Part shown: positions 51,655 to 59,623 of the stretch, piece after piece | Position numbering within the stretch: the first letter of the stretch is position 1 | Layout: every line of letters begins with the position of its first letter | Source of the DNA: CADEFX01 sp963840425 | GTDB taxonomy: Bacteria > Pseudomonadota > Alphaproteobacteria > Rhizobiales > Hyphomicrobiaceae | Direction: 5' to 3' | DNA: 64,000 bases | Assembly (NCBI GenBank): GCA_963840425.1 | Contig: CAWIYZ010000014.1 | Coordinates: forward strand, 124,001 to 188,000 | Notes under the pieces: generated by a model | The model's input: only the letters and a program-made list of their open reading frames with translations | Database searches by the model: none | What the model was told of the DNA's origin: nothing | Program-made: the position numbers and the translations under genes

Positions 51655-53298
51655 GTGACTGCGGCCTCGCTGCACGACCTGACACTGGCCGAAGCCGGCC
51701 GGCTCATTGCGGCGCGCAAGCTGTCGCCGGTGGAGTATGCCGACGCCCTGCTGGCGCGAACGGAGGCGTTCGAGCCGCAGCTCAATGCTTTCATCACCCG
51801 CACGCCTGAGATCGCCAGAAAGGAGGCGCAAGCGGCCGAGAGCGAGATCGCCAAAGGCAATTATCGCGGGCCGCTACATGGCATCCCGTTTGCGGTGAAG
51901 GACATCTACGACACGGCCGGCATCCTGACATCGGGACACTCGCGCGTTTGCATCGATCGCGTGCCGCAGAAAGACGCGACGACGGTTGCCAAGCTGCGGG
52001 CGGCCGGCGCGGTGCTGACGGGCAAGCTGGCGACGCACGAGTTCGCGCATGGAGGGCCGTCATTCGATCTGCCGTGGCCGCCGGCACGCAACCCCTGGAA
52101 CACGGCACATTTCACGGGCGGCTCGTCATCAGGCTCCGGCGCGGCGCTGGCGGCGGGGCTCGTGCCGGTCAGCCTCGGATCGGATACAGGCGGGTCGATC
52201 CGCGGTCCTGCCGGGTTGTGCGGCATTGCGGGTCTCAAACCGACATATGGGCTGGTGAGCCGAGCCGGCGTGCTGCCGAACTCCTACTCGTTCGATACCT
52301 GTGGGCCGATGGCGCGCACGAGCGAGGACTGCGCCATCATCCTGAATGCGATTGCGGGATATGATCCGGCCGATCCCGCGTCATCCATGCGACCGACGGC
52401 CGATTTCACGACTGGTCTCGGAGCCGGGGTGAAGGGGCTGCGCATTGGTGTCGTCCGCCATTTCTGGGAACAGGATTTGCGCGCCAATGCCGAGCTGGCG
52501 GCGGCGCTGGATGAAGCGATCCGCCAACTGCGCGAGCTGGGCGCGATTGTGGAGGACGTGCGCATGCGCCCGCTGCATGCCTACTCCGACGTCAAGATCG
52601 TGATGGCGGAGAGCGAGCTTTTCTCGCTGCACTTGGCCGACCTGATCGCGCGCCCGCAGGAGTTCGGCCAGGATTTTCGAGCGCGTGCCCTGGCGGCGTG
52701 TCTGTTCACGGCCGAAGACTATGTGCGCGCCAGCCGCGAGCGGCGCACGATCATGGGCGAAATGCGCGAGCTGTATCGGCGCTACGATCTGTTCCTCACC
52801 GCCAATTCGTCGGCCGCGCCGCGGCTCGACAAACACGACGTGCTGTCGTTCTGGAAGCAGCCGAACCTCACCTCGCCGTTCAACTGCACGGGCGGTCCGG
52901 CGCTGGCCGTGCTGTGCGGCTTCACGCAGGCGGGGCTGCCGCTGTCGATGCAGATTGCCGGGCGACCGTTCGACGACGCGCGCGTACTGGCAGCCGGTCA
53001 CGCCTACGAGCAGACCAGCGGATGGAGCAAGAAGCATCCGCGCCTGACACCCGGAGCATCACCTGGAGCCGTGGATCCCAAACCGTGGGTGCCAGACACA
53101 TCGAATATCGAGCCGGCCGTGCGCGCCAGGACCGAGGCTGCGGCTCCTGCTGCGGGCTTGCGTCTTCCCGACACGATCATGGCGGAGCTGGTTGCGGTGG
53201 CGCCATGGGCGCTGGCCATGGCAGGGCGGCTGAAGCGCGATCATGGCCGAGAGGTCGAGGTGTCGTCGATCTACGATCCCGGCCGCGATATCGACTAG
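51655..53298 (+). CDS. amidase-signature hydrolase
   Basis: A 547-residue amidase starting at GTG 51655. The catalytic triad is complete: Lys82 in IPFAVKDIYDTAG, cis-Ser about 157 in FTGGSSSGSGAALAAGL, Ser181 in SLGSDTGGSIRGPAG. It hydrolyses a C-N amide bond; the long C-terminal part differs from GatA, so it is a catabolic amidase rather than a tRNA amidotransferase. Its TAG stop lies within the CTAG end of a palindromic element. Confidence 0.9.
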   Translation: MTAASLHDLTLAEAGRLIAARKLSPVEYADALLARTEAFEPQLNAFITRTPEIARKEAQAAESEIAKGNYRGPLHGIPFAVKDIYDTAGILTSGHSRVCIDRVPQKDATTVAKLRAAGAVLTGKLATHEFAHGGPSFDLPWPPARNPWNTAHFTGGSSSGSGAALAAGLVPVSLGSDTGGSIRGPAGLCGIAGLKPTYGLVSRAGVLPNSYSFDTCGPMARTSEDCAIILNAIAGYDPADPASSMRPTADFTTGLGAGVKGLRIGVVRHFWEQDLRANAELAAALDEAIRQLRELGAIVEDVRMRPLHAYSDVKIVMAESELFSLHLADLIARPQEFGQDFRARALAACLFTAEDYVRASRERRTIMGEMRELYRRYDLFLTANSSAAPRLDKHDVLSFWKQPNLTSPFNCTGGPALAVLCGFTQAGLPLSMQIAGRPFDDARVLAAGHAYEQTSGWSKKHPRLTPGASPGAVDPKPWVPDTSNIEPAVRARTEAAAPAAGLRLPDTIMAELVAVAPWALAMAGRLKRDHGREVEVSSIYDPGRDID

Positions 53299-53369
53299 TG
53301 TCCCGATCGCGAAGCTCGTCGGACTTTGCGGCAACCGTTGAACGAGCTTCGCGATCGAAAGGACACTAG
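53295..53369. repeat. 75-base palindromic element with CTAG ends
   Basis: CTAGTGTCC followed by CGATCGCGAAGCTCGT (left) is mirrored on the right by ACGAGCTTCGCGATCG ... GGACACTAG, with a 3-base insertion between the two blocks. The left CTAG gives the amidase stop codon. Thirteen bases later a second element begins. Confidence 0.88.
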
Positions 53370-53382
53370 CAAGCTAATGATG

Positions 53383-53458
53383 CTAGTGTGATTCAGATCG
53401 AGAAATTCGCTACGAGAAATGCCACGAACACCGGCGAATTTCTCGATCATCACACTAG
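53383..53458. repeat. 76-base palindromic element with CTAG ends
   Basis: CTAGTGTGAT, then GATCGAGAAATTCGC on the left, is mirrored by GCGAATTTCTCGATC then ATCACACTAG on the right, with a small internal loop. It ends 10 bases before the monooxygenase start codon at 53469, so it could shape that gene's leader or separate it from the amidase. Confidence 0.88.
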
Positions 53459-53468
53459 AGGCACGACG

Positions 53469-54546
53469 ATGCGCACGCTCGAGTTCGGCTGGTTCCTTCC
53501 GACGCGCGGCGACACCGACGACTACGGCGAGCCGCTGAAGATCCCGGCGTCGTTCGAGATGTTCGAAAGGGTCGCCGTGGCGGCGGAGGCGGCGGGCTTC
53601 GAGTACATGCTGGTGCCGGTAGGACATCAGTGCTGGGACGCCTGGATGACCGGCGCGCTGATGATCGGCCGCACCAAATCGATGCGCATGCTGGTCGCCG
53701 CAAGGCCGAGCTACATCAATCCCGTGCTGCTGGCGAAGATGATCTCGACCTGTGACCAGCTATCGGGCGGGCGGATTTCCGTCAACCTCATCGCCGGCCA
53801 GAGCGAGGCGGAGAACGTTGCCGAGGGCGTGCGCTGGAGCAAGGAGCAGCGCTACGAGATCATGGATGAAGAAGTCACGATCCTGAAGGCGCTATGGACG
53901 CAACAGGGGACGACGGATTTCGCCGGGAAATACTACACGCTGAAGAAAGCCGAGCTGACACCCAAGCCGCTCCAGAAGCCCTATCCGAAGTTTTATCTGG
54001 GCGGTGGCTCAGGCCAAGCGTGGGAAATCTCCGCCAAGCATGCCGACGTGCATCTCTTCTGGGGCGATACGGTCGAGCAGATCGTCGACAACATGAAGGT
54101 GCTACGCGGCATGGCGGCAAAGCATGGGCGCGAGAACGACCTCGGCTTCGGCATGCGTCTGCAGATCGTCTGCCGCGAGGACGAGAAGGATGCCTGGGAA
54201 GCGGCTGACGGCCTGGTGCGGCACGTAACGAAGGAGCGGCAGGAATATATCCGCACCTATTACGCCGGCTCAGTTGCCAATCAGCGCGTGCAGGAGCTGG
54301 CGCGGACCAAGGGTGACCTGATCGCGCCCAACTTGTGGATCAGGTCTGTCGAAGGCGCGACCTGGCGCGGGAATAGCGATCGTGGGCAACCCGGAGCAGT
54401 GCGCCGACACGCTGCAGCAGTTCATCGACATCGGTTGCCATTCGTTCTGCCTTTCAGGCTATCTGCACGATGCCGAATGCGAGCGCTTCGATCGCCTCGT
54501 GCGCCCGATCCTCGCCGATCGGAATCGCGGGCGGATGAAGGCCTGA
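53469..54546 (+). pseudogene. luciferase-like (LLM class) flavin monooxygenase, C-terminal frameshift
   Basis: From ATG 53469: RTLEFGWFLPTRGDTDDYGE, FERVAVAAEAAGFEYMLVPV, DQLSGGRISVNLIAGQSEAE and KFYLGGGSGQAWEISAKHAD, the SsuD-like LLM fold that uses reduced flavin and O2. At about 54340-54347 the frame breaks; the natural ending LSKARPGAGIAIVGNPEQCA and GCHSFCLSGYLHDAE continues to TGA 54546. Only a short C-terminal part is affected and the join is smooth, so an indel is plausible. Substrates of relatives are sulfonates, sulfones or heterocycles. Confidence 0.8.
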
Positions 54547-54558
54547 AGCTGCGGCCTC

Positions 54559-55488
54559 TTATGTCGACTTGGCTTTGAGGGCTGCTTCAAGGTCGGCCAG
54601 CCCGGTCTTGTCCGCGGACAGATACCAGTCGGCGATGGCGCTGGACGTGACAAAGACTGTATCGCTCCGCTGCATCAGGAGATCGAACGCCTTCTCCAGA
54701 TAGTAGGCGCGATGCGGAACGCCGACGAGATGCGGATGCAGCGCCAGCGTGAGGACGCGCGGTTGATGCTGCGACTCGCGCTCGAAGACGGACAGCGTGG
54801 CCTCCAGCCGCCGCAGCAGTTCGTCGCCGGCTTGGTACTGCACCGCCCAGATCGGCACGTCATTGAGCTCGAACGTGTAGGGCAAGCAGAGCAGCGGACC
54901 GTGCGCTGTCGTCATCCAGCACGGCAGATCGTCGACCAACCAGTCGTGCGTGAACTCCAGGCCGCACCGCTTCAAGACGTCTGGCGTCGCCATGGTCTCG
55001 CCACCGCCGGCGCCGAACCAGCCTCGTACCTTCTTGCTCGACAATTGCTCCAGACGCGCGAGACACTTGCGGACCTCAGCCTCTTCATCCTCGGATTGTT
55101 TCAGCGAGCGCTGGAACCAGCCATGGCCGACAATCTCCCAGCCTGCGTCCACGGTCGCCTTGGCAAGGGACGGGTAGACATCGGCGCACTGCGCGTTGAG
55201 GAAGGCGGAGGCCTTGATGCCGCGAGCGCCGAGCATGTCGAAGAGGCGCGGCATGCCGCAGCGCAGCCCGTACTCGACCCAGGAGTAGTTGGGAAGATCG
55301 GGGGGCTCGACCTGGGCGCCATGTGGTGCCGGCAGGACGCCGCGCGGCATCGGCCGGTCGAACGGCCAATACTCAACGTTGACCACCGGGTTGACCATCA
55401 GCGGCTTGCCGCGAAGCGGCTCAAGCCGTGGTCGCTCGCTCGACATCTGGAACGGAATGCGCGGATTGGGCCACATTGGTTTCCCCAT
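54559..55488 (-). CDS. polysaccharide-deacetylase-fold hydrolase
   Basis: A 309-residue protein of the NodB-homology fold: LFDMLGARGIKASAFLNAQC, VGHGWFQRSLKQSEDEEAEV, WFGAGGGETMATPDVLKRCG and LTLALHPHLVGVPHRAYYLE. The N-terminal 40 residues are a family-typical lead (NVEYWPFDRPMPR). Members next to amidases and flavoenzymes resemble allantoinase PuuE more than cell-wall deacetylases, so a small amide ring or N-acyl compound is the likely substrate (inference). It begins 4 bases after the flavoenzyme stop. Confidence 0.85.
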   Translation of the reverse strand: MGKPMWPNPRIPFQMSSERPRLEPLRGKPLMVNPVVNVEYWPFDRPMPRGVLPAPHGAQVEPPDLPNYSWVEYGLRCGMPRLFDMLGARGIKASAFLNAQCADVYPSLAKATVDAGWEIVGHGWFQRSLKQSEDEEAEVRKCLARLEQLSSKKVRGWFGAGGGETMATPDVLKRCGLEFTHDWLVDDLPCWMTTAHGPLLCLPYTFELNDVPIWAVQYQAGDELLRRLEATLSVFERESQHQPRVLTLALHPHLVGVPHRAYYLEKAFDLLMQRSDTVFVTSSAIADWYLSADKTGLADLEAALKAKST

Positions 55489-55491
55489 GGA

Positions 55492-56604
55492 TCAGTCGGC
55501 GGAGTGCAATCGCGCCGGATCGAACGGGCGCAGGCGTCCTGGATCGAAGGGCGAAAGGTCGACGGTGCGCGCCCGACCCGTCGACGATCAATTCCGCCAT
55601 GGCCTCGCCGGTAGCTGGCGCGTTGAGAATGCCCCAGACGCTGTGACCGGTGGCGACATAGGCGCCGCGCAAGCCCGGCACAGATCCCATCAGCGGAAGT
55701 CCGTCCTGCGTCACCGGGCGATAGCAGGCCTGGCCGGCGACGATGGGTGCTGCCGCGAGAACCGGCGACAGGTGCGCGCACATGCGGCGCAGGCGATCGA
55801 GCGCGCCCGGATCGGGCGCAACGTCGGCAGGATCGACTGGCAGCGGGCTCTCGCCCGAGAGGCCGCAGACATAGGTGGTGCCGTCGTCGCGGGGAAAGAC
55901 TTCCGGAGCGAGCGAGGCGCCGCCTGCCTCGCGGTAGTCGAGAAAAAGAGCGTCGGGCGACACTTGCGCGCCGGTCTGGAAGACGAGGCTGTGGCCCTTG
56001 AGCCCGTACACACCCGGCAAGGGCAGCCATTGCGAAGCCAGGATCGACCACGGACCCATCGCGATCACCACTGCATCGCCCTCGATGCGCTCGCCTTCGA
56101 TCTCCATCCCCGTGACCTGGTCGGAATGCACTGAGCGTGTCAGGCCCGTCACCTGTCCCATGTGCAGCGCGGCTCCGTGACGCTTGTGCGGCGCGCATCA
56201 TCGCGGCGGTGAACGCACCGGGATGGACTTGCGCTGTCGTCTCGGGCGAGCCAAGGCGTCGATCTAACCGCACATCACCTGAAATCCAATCGACGTCGCC
56301 AGCGTTGCGGCCGTGACCTGCCAGTCCTGAGTTGGCATAGCCGCTATAGGTGGAGAGGCGGCGATAGCCCCAGGTATCATCGATCTCCTGTGCGAGCGTC
56401 AGCGTGCAGGTCGAAGCTACGCCGCGCCAGAGCCTCGAGCGGGCCGCCGTCGCACCAGTCGAGTGCCAGGAAGCCGCCGGATTTGCCCGAGGCAGCGCAG
56501 GCTACCCCTGTGCGCTCGATGACGGTCACCTCGACGCCGCGACGACTTAAGAAGTAGGCGATGGAGGCACCAATGACACCGCCACCACAGACAAGGACTC
56601 GCAT
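55492..56604 (-). pseudogene. DAO-family FAD amine oxidase-like enzyme, three frameshifts
   Basis: The first frame has the FAD motif MRVLVCGGGVIGASIAYFLS and AASGKSGGFLALDWCDGGP; then, after a break at about 56405, RRLSTYSGYANSGLAGHGR and VHPGAFTAAMMRA; after a break at about 56190, HMGQVTGLTRSVHSDQ, VVIAMGPWSILASQWLPLPG and YVATGHSVWGILNAPATGEA; and after about 55572 the ending VDLSPFDPGRLRPFDPARLH to a TGA at 55494-55492. It would oxidise an amine. Three indels in 1.1 kb with intact residues between them suggest sequence error or very recent loss. Confidence 0.75.
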
Positions 56605-56786
56605 CTTGTGGCTGCCCTTTCGCCAGCCTGGTCGGAACCGACCAGACGCCGATCAGACCGATGCTGAATGATTACGGCAGACAGCGCAACCCGAGCGCCG
56701 GCGAGAGCAATGGACCGGCACGAGGAAGCGCGCGCGAAGCGGCGCACAGGCGGGGGGGGATGGTTATTTCGTCTGCCGGCAGCCGG

Positions 56787-57278
56787 TTACTCGGCCCGGG
56801 ACAAGCGCAGCTTTCTCGCGGGCTCGAGCTGGAGCCCTTCGTCGTCTGGATCGGGGTGAAACTTGTAGCCCTGTCCCCTGATACTGCGTATCGGATCGGG
56901 GAGCCAACCGCGGTTGACAGCCTTTCTCAAGCGGCCGACCGTGACATCGACGGTGCGAATGTCCAGATCGCTGCTGTCGCGCCAGGCGTGCTTGACGATG
57001 TCCTCGCGGCTCAGAACGGCACCGGAATTGAGGATGAGAAGCTCGAGCAGACCAAACTCCTTCGGCCGCAGGCGGAGCAACCGTCCGGATCTGCGCGCGC
57101 GCTTGTTCACGCGATCGAGCTCAATACTTCCGCAACGCAACCTTGCGGAGCGGTCGGGCGCGTTCAGGAGAGGCGCACCCTCGTCACCGACGAATGAGCC
57201 CGCATAGGCTGCGTGCTCGGAAGAATGTCCTGCATCTGCCCCCGCGAGGGCCGCATTGCGTTGACGAACCTTACTCAA
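56787..57278 (-). CDS. receiver-less OmpR/PhoB-type DNA-binding protein
   Basis: A 163-residue protein whose C-terminal 100 residues are a winged helix of the OmpR/PhoB class: RLLRLRPKEFGLLELLILNS, VLSREDIVKHAWRD, DIRTVDVTVGRLRKAVNRGW and IRGQGYKFHPD. There is no receiver domain before it; only a 45-residue non-conserved lead. The start is uncertain: TTG 57278 is the first option. It lies 9 bases after phoB in the same direction, so it may be a duplicated PhoB output domain acting independently of phosphorylation. Confidence 0.7.
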   Translation of the reverse strand: MSKVRQRNAALAGADAGHSSEHAAYAGSFVGDEGAPLLNAPDRSARLRCGSIELDRVNKRARRSGRLLRLRPKEFGLLELLILNSGAVLSREDIVKHAWRDSSDLDIRTVDVTVGRLRKAVNRGWLPDPIRSIRGQGYKFHPDPDDEGLQLEPARKLRLSRAE

Positions 57279-57287
57279 GACACCAAC

Positions 57288-57998
57288 CTACGATCCGACC
57301 GCGTGAAGGCGAATATCCGTCTCGAACATGTAGCCGGCACCGCGCACCGTGCGGATGACGTCCGCCTCGTTGCCGCGCACCAGCGCCTTGCGCAACCGGC
57401 CGACGTGCACATCCACAGTGCGCTCATCGACATCGCCGTCGCGGCCCCATACTCCGTCGAGCAGCTGCGACCGCGACAGCACACGGCCTGCGCTCTCCAT
57501 CAGCACCAGCAGCAGCCGGTACTCGGTCGGTCCGAGCTTTACCGGCCTGCCCTGGCGCATCACGCGATGCGCTGCGCGATCGAGGGTAATGTCGCCGATG
57601 CTGATCACGTCGGCGACCCGCTCGGGCACGGCCCGGCGCAGAATAGCCTTCACCCGGGCCATCAGCTCGGCGACCGAGAACGGCTTCACCACATAATCGT
57701 CAGCTCCTGTGGCCAGGCCGCGAATACGGTCGCCTTCCTCGCCCCGTGCCGTCAGCATGATGACCGGCAGGTCCCGGGTTTCGGGCTTGGCGCGGATTTG
57801 ACGGCAGATCTCGATGCCGGACAGGCCGGGGAGCATCCAGTCGAGGATCACCAGATCAGGGCGCTCTTCCGCGAGGAGCAGCTTTGCCTCCTCGCCGGTC
57901 GTTGCCACACTAACGACGTGACCTTCCGCTTCCAGGTTGTAGCGTAGCAGCACAACCAGCGCGGCCTCGTCCTCGACGATCAGGATCTTTGCACCCAT
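57288..57998 (-). CDS. phoB: phosphate regulon response regulator PhoB
   Basis: A 236-residue two-domain regulator. Receiver: ILIVEDEAALVVLLRYNLEA, phospho-acceptor Asp53 in VILDWMLPG, Thr about 83 in MLTARG, Lys about 105 in VVKPFS. Output winged helix: PVKLGPTEYRLLLVLMESAG, DVDERTVDVHVGRLRKAL and IRTVRGAGYMFE. It activates Pho genes at PHO boxes when phosphate is low. It follows phoU by 34 bases, as usual in Alphaproteobacteria. No phoR is visible in the window. Confidence 0.95.
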   Translation of the reverse strand: MGAKILIVEDEAALVVLLRYNLEAEGHVVSVATTGEEAKLLLAEERPDLVILDWMLPGLSGIEICRQIRAKPETRDLPVIMLTARGEEGDRIRGLATGADDYVVKPFSVAELMARVKAILRRAVPERVADVISIGDITLDRAAHRVMRQGRPVKLGPTEYRLLLVLMESAGRVLSRSQLLDGVWGRDGDVDERTVDVHVGRLRKALVRGNEADVIRTVRGAGYMFETDIRLHAVGS

Positions 57999-58032
57999 TG
58001 CAGTCTATCCACTGTCCCGCACTGCGGAAGGC

Positions 58033-58743
58033 TCATGCACTCCCGATCAGCGTCGTGCTCGTCTTGTCGCCTTTGGGGCGGTCATCGGTGAGGGGCACAC
58101 CCTTCACCAGGTAGTGCACGGTCTCGGCGATGTTGGTCGCGTGGTCACCGATGCGCTCGATGTTCTTGGCGCCGAACAGAAGATGAGTACACAAGCCGAT
58201 GTTGCGCGGGTCCTCCATCATGTAGGTGAGGAGCTCACGGAAGATCGAGTTGTAGAGCGCGTCGATCTGCTCGTCGTTGCGCCACACCTCGAGCGCCTTC
58301 TCCGCATCCCGGGCGGCGAACGCGTCGAGCACCTCCTTGAGCTGGCGCAACGCCAGCTCGGTCATGTGACGCAGCCCGGTCATCAGGGTCTTGGGATGCG
58401 TCTCGCCCGACACAGCCAGCGCGCGCTTGGCAATGTTCTTGGCCAAGTCGCCGACGCGCTCCAGATCGCCCGCGACCTTGAGCGCGGCCATGATCTGACG
58501 CAGATCGAGGGCCAGCGGCTGGCGGCGAGCAATCATGCCGATCGTCTGTTCTTCCAGCTCACGCTGCAGCTGGTCGATAGCGCCGTCGCTGGCGACGGCG
58601 GCTTCAGCCAGCTTTGGATTGCGCCGTTCCAAGGCCTCGAAAGCCTGACCCAAAAGCTGCTCGGCGAGCCCGCCCATCTGCACGACTTTCTTGTCGAGCA
58701 GCGACAGCTCGGTCTCGTAGGATTTGACGATGTGCTCGTGCAT
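58033..58743 (-). CDS. phoU: phosphate signalling protein PhoU
   Basis: A 236-residue all-helical protein with two PhoU repeats: SYETELSLLDKKVVQMGGLA, GDLERVGDLAKNIAKRALAV and FGAKNIERIGDHATNIAETV, carrying the metal-binding (E/D)xxxD pattern in each. PhoU dampens PhoR/PhoB signalling and Pst activity when phosphate is ample. It lies between pstB (45 bases upstream) and phoB. Confidence 0.96.
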   Translation of the reverse strand: MHEHIVKSYETELSLLDKKVVQMGGLAEQLLGQAFEALERRNPKLAEAAVASDGAIDQLQRELEEQTIGMIARRQPLALDLRQIMAALKVAGDLERVGDLAKNIAKRALAVSGETHPKTLMTGLRHMTELALRQLKEVLDAFAARDAEKALEVWRNDEQIDALYNSIFRELLTYMMEDPRNIGLCTHLLFGAKNIERIGDHATNIAETVHYLVKGVPLTDDRPKGDKTSTTLIGSA

Positions 58744-58787
58744 CGCGGCATTCTCCCGCTGGCGCCACACAACTTTGAGGAACCGCA

Positions 58788-59606
58788 TCAACCGAAGCGA
58801 CCGGTGATGTAATCCTGTGTGCGCTGGTCCTTTGGATTGGTGAAGATCTGATCGGTTTCGCCCTGCTCCACCAGCACGCCGAGATGGAAGAAGGCCGTAC
58901 GCTGTGATACGCGCGCGGCCTGCTGCATGGAGTGGGTGACGATGACCATGGTGTAGTTCTCCTTCAGCTCCTCCATCAGCTCCTCGATCCTCGCGGTGGC
59001 AATCGGATCGAGGGCCGAGCATGGCTCGTCCATAAGAATGACCTCGGGGTTCACGGCGATCGCACGCGCAATGCACAGGCGCTGCTGCTGGCCGCCGGAA
59101 AGGCCGGTCCCTGAATCGTGCAACCGATCCTTGACCTCCTCGAACAATCCCGCGCGCTTCAGGCTCGAGACGACGATCTCCTCGAGCCCCGCCTTGGATG
59201 TCGTCAACCCATGGATGCGAGGGCCATAAGCCACGTTCTCGAACACGGATTTGGGGAACGGATTAGGTTTCTGGAAGACCATGCCAACACGCGCGCGAAG
59301 CTGCACGACATCCAACGCCGGATCGTAAATGTCCTGCCCGTCGATCTCGATCTTACCGGTGACACGGCAGATCGGGATGGTGTCATTCATGCGGTTGATG
59401 CAGCGCAGGAAAGTCGACTTACCGCAACCGGAGGGCCCGATGAAGGCCATCACCGAACGCTCGGGAATATCGACGGACACGGATTTCAGCGCATGCTTCT
59501 CGCCGTAGTAGACGTTCACATCGCGTGCGACAATTTTCGTGTCAGAACCCGCCTTTGCAGCGGGCGCGAAGTCGGGCACGAGCGTCGCTTGTGCGGGCAT
59601 GTCCAT
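58788..59606 (-). CDS. pstB: phosphate ABC importer ATPase PstB
   Basis: About 272 residues from ATG 59606; a TTG eight codons earlier is an alternative. Walker A FIGPSGCGKSTFLRCINRMN, signature LSGGQQQRLCIARAI, Walker B VILMDEPCSALDP and the His switch VIVTHSM are complete, and NDTIPICRVTGKIEIDGQDI is PstB-specific. It energises high-affinity phosphate uptake via PstAC. Located 17 bases after pstA. Confidence 0.96.
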   Translation of the reverse strand: MDMPAQATLVPDFAPAAKAGSDTKIVARDVNVYYGEKHALKSVSVDIPERSVMAFIGPSGCGKSTFLRCINRMNDTIPICRVTGKIEIDGQDIYDPALDVVQLRARVGMVFQKPNPFPKSVFENVAYGPRIHGLTTSKAGLEEIVVSSLKRAGLFEEVKDRLHDSGTGLSGGQQQRLCIARAIAVNPEVILMDEPCSALDPIATARIEELMEELKENYTMVIVTHSMQQAARVSQRTAFFHLGVLVEQGETDQIFTNPKDQRTQDYITGRFG

Positions 59607-59623
59607 GGGGCGGGTCGCCTTTC

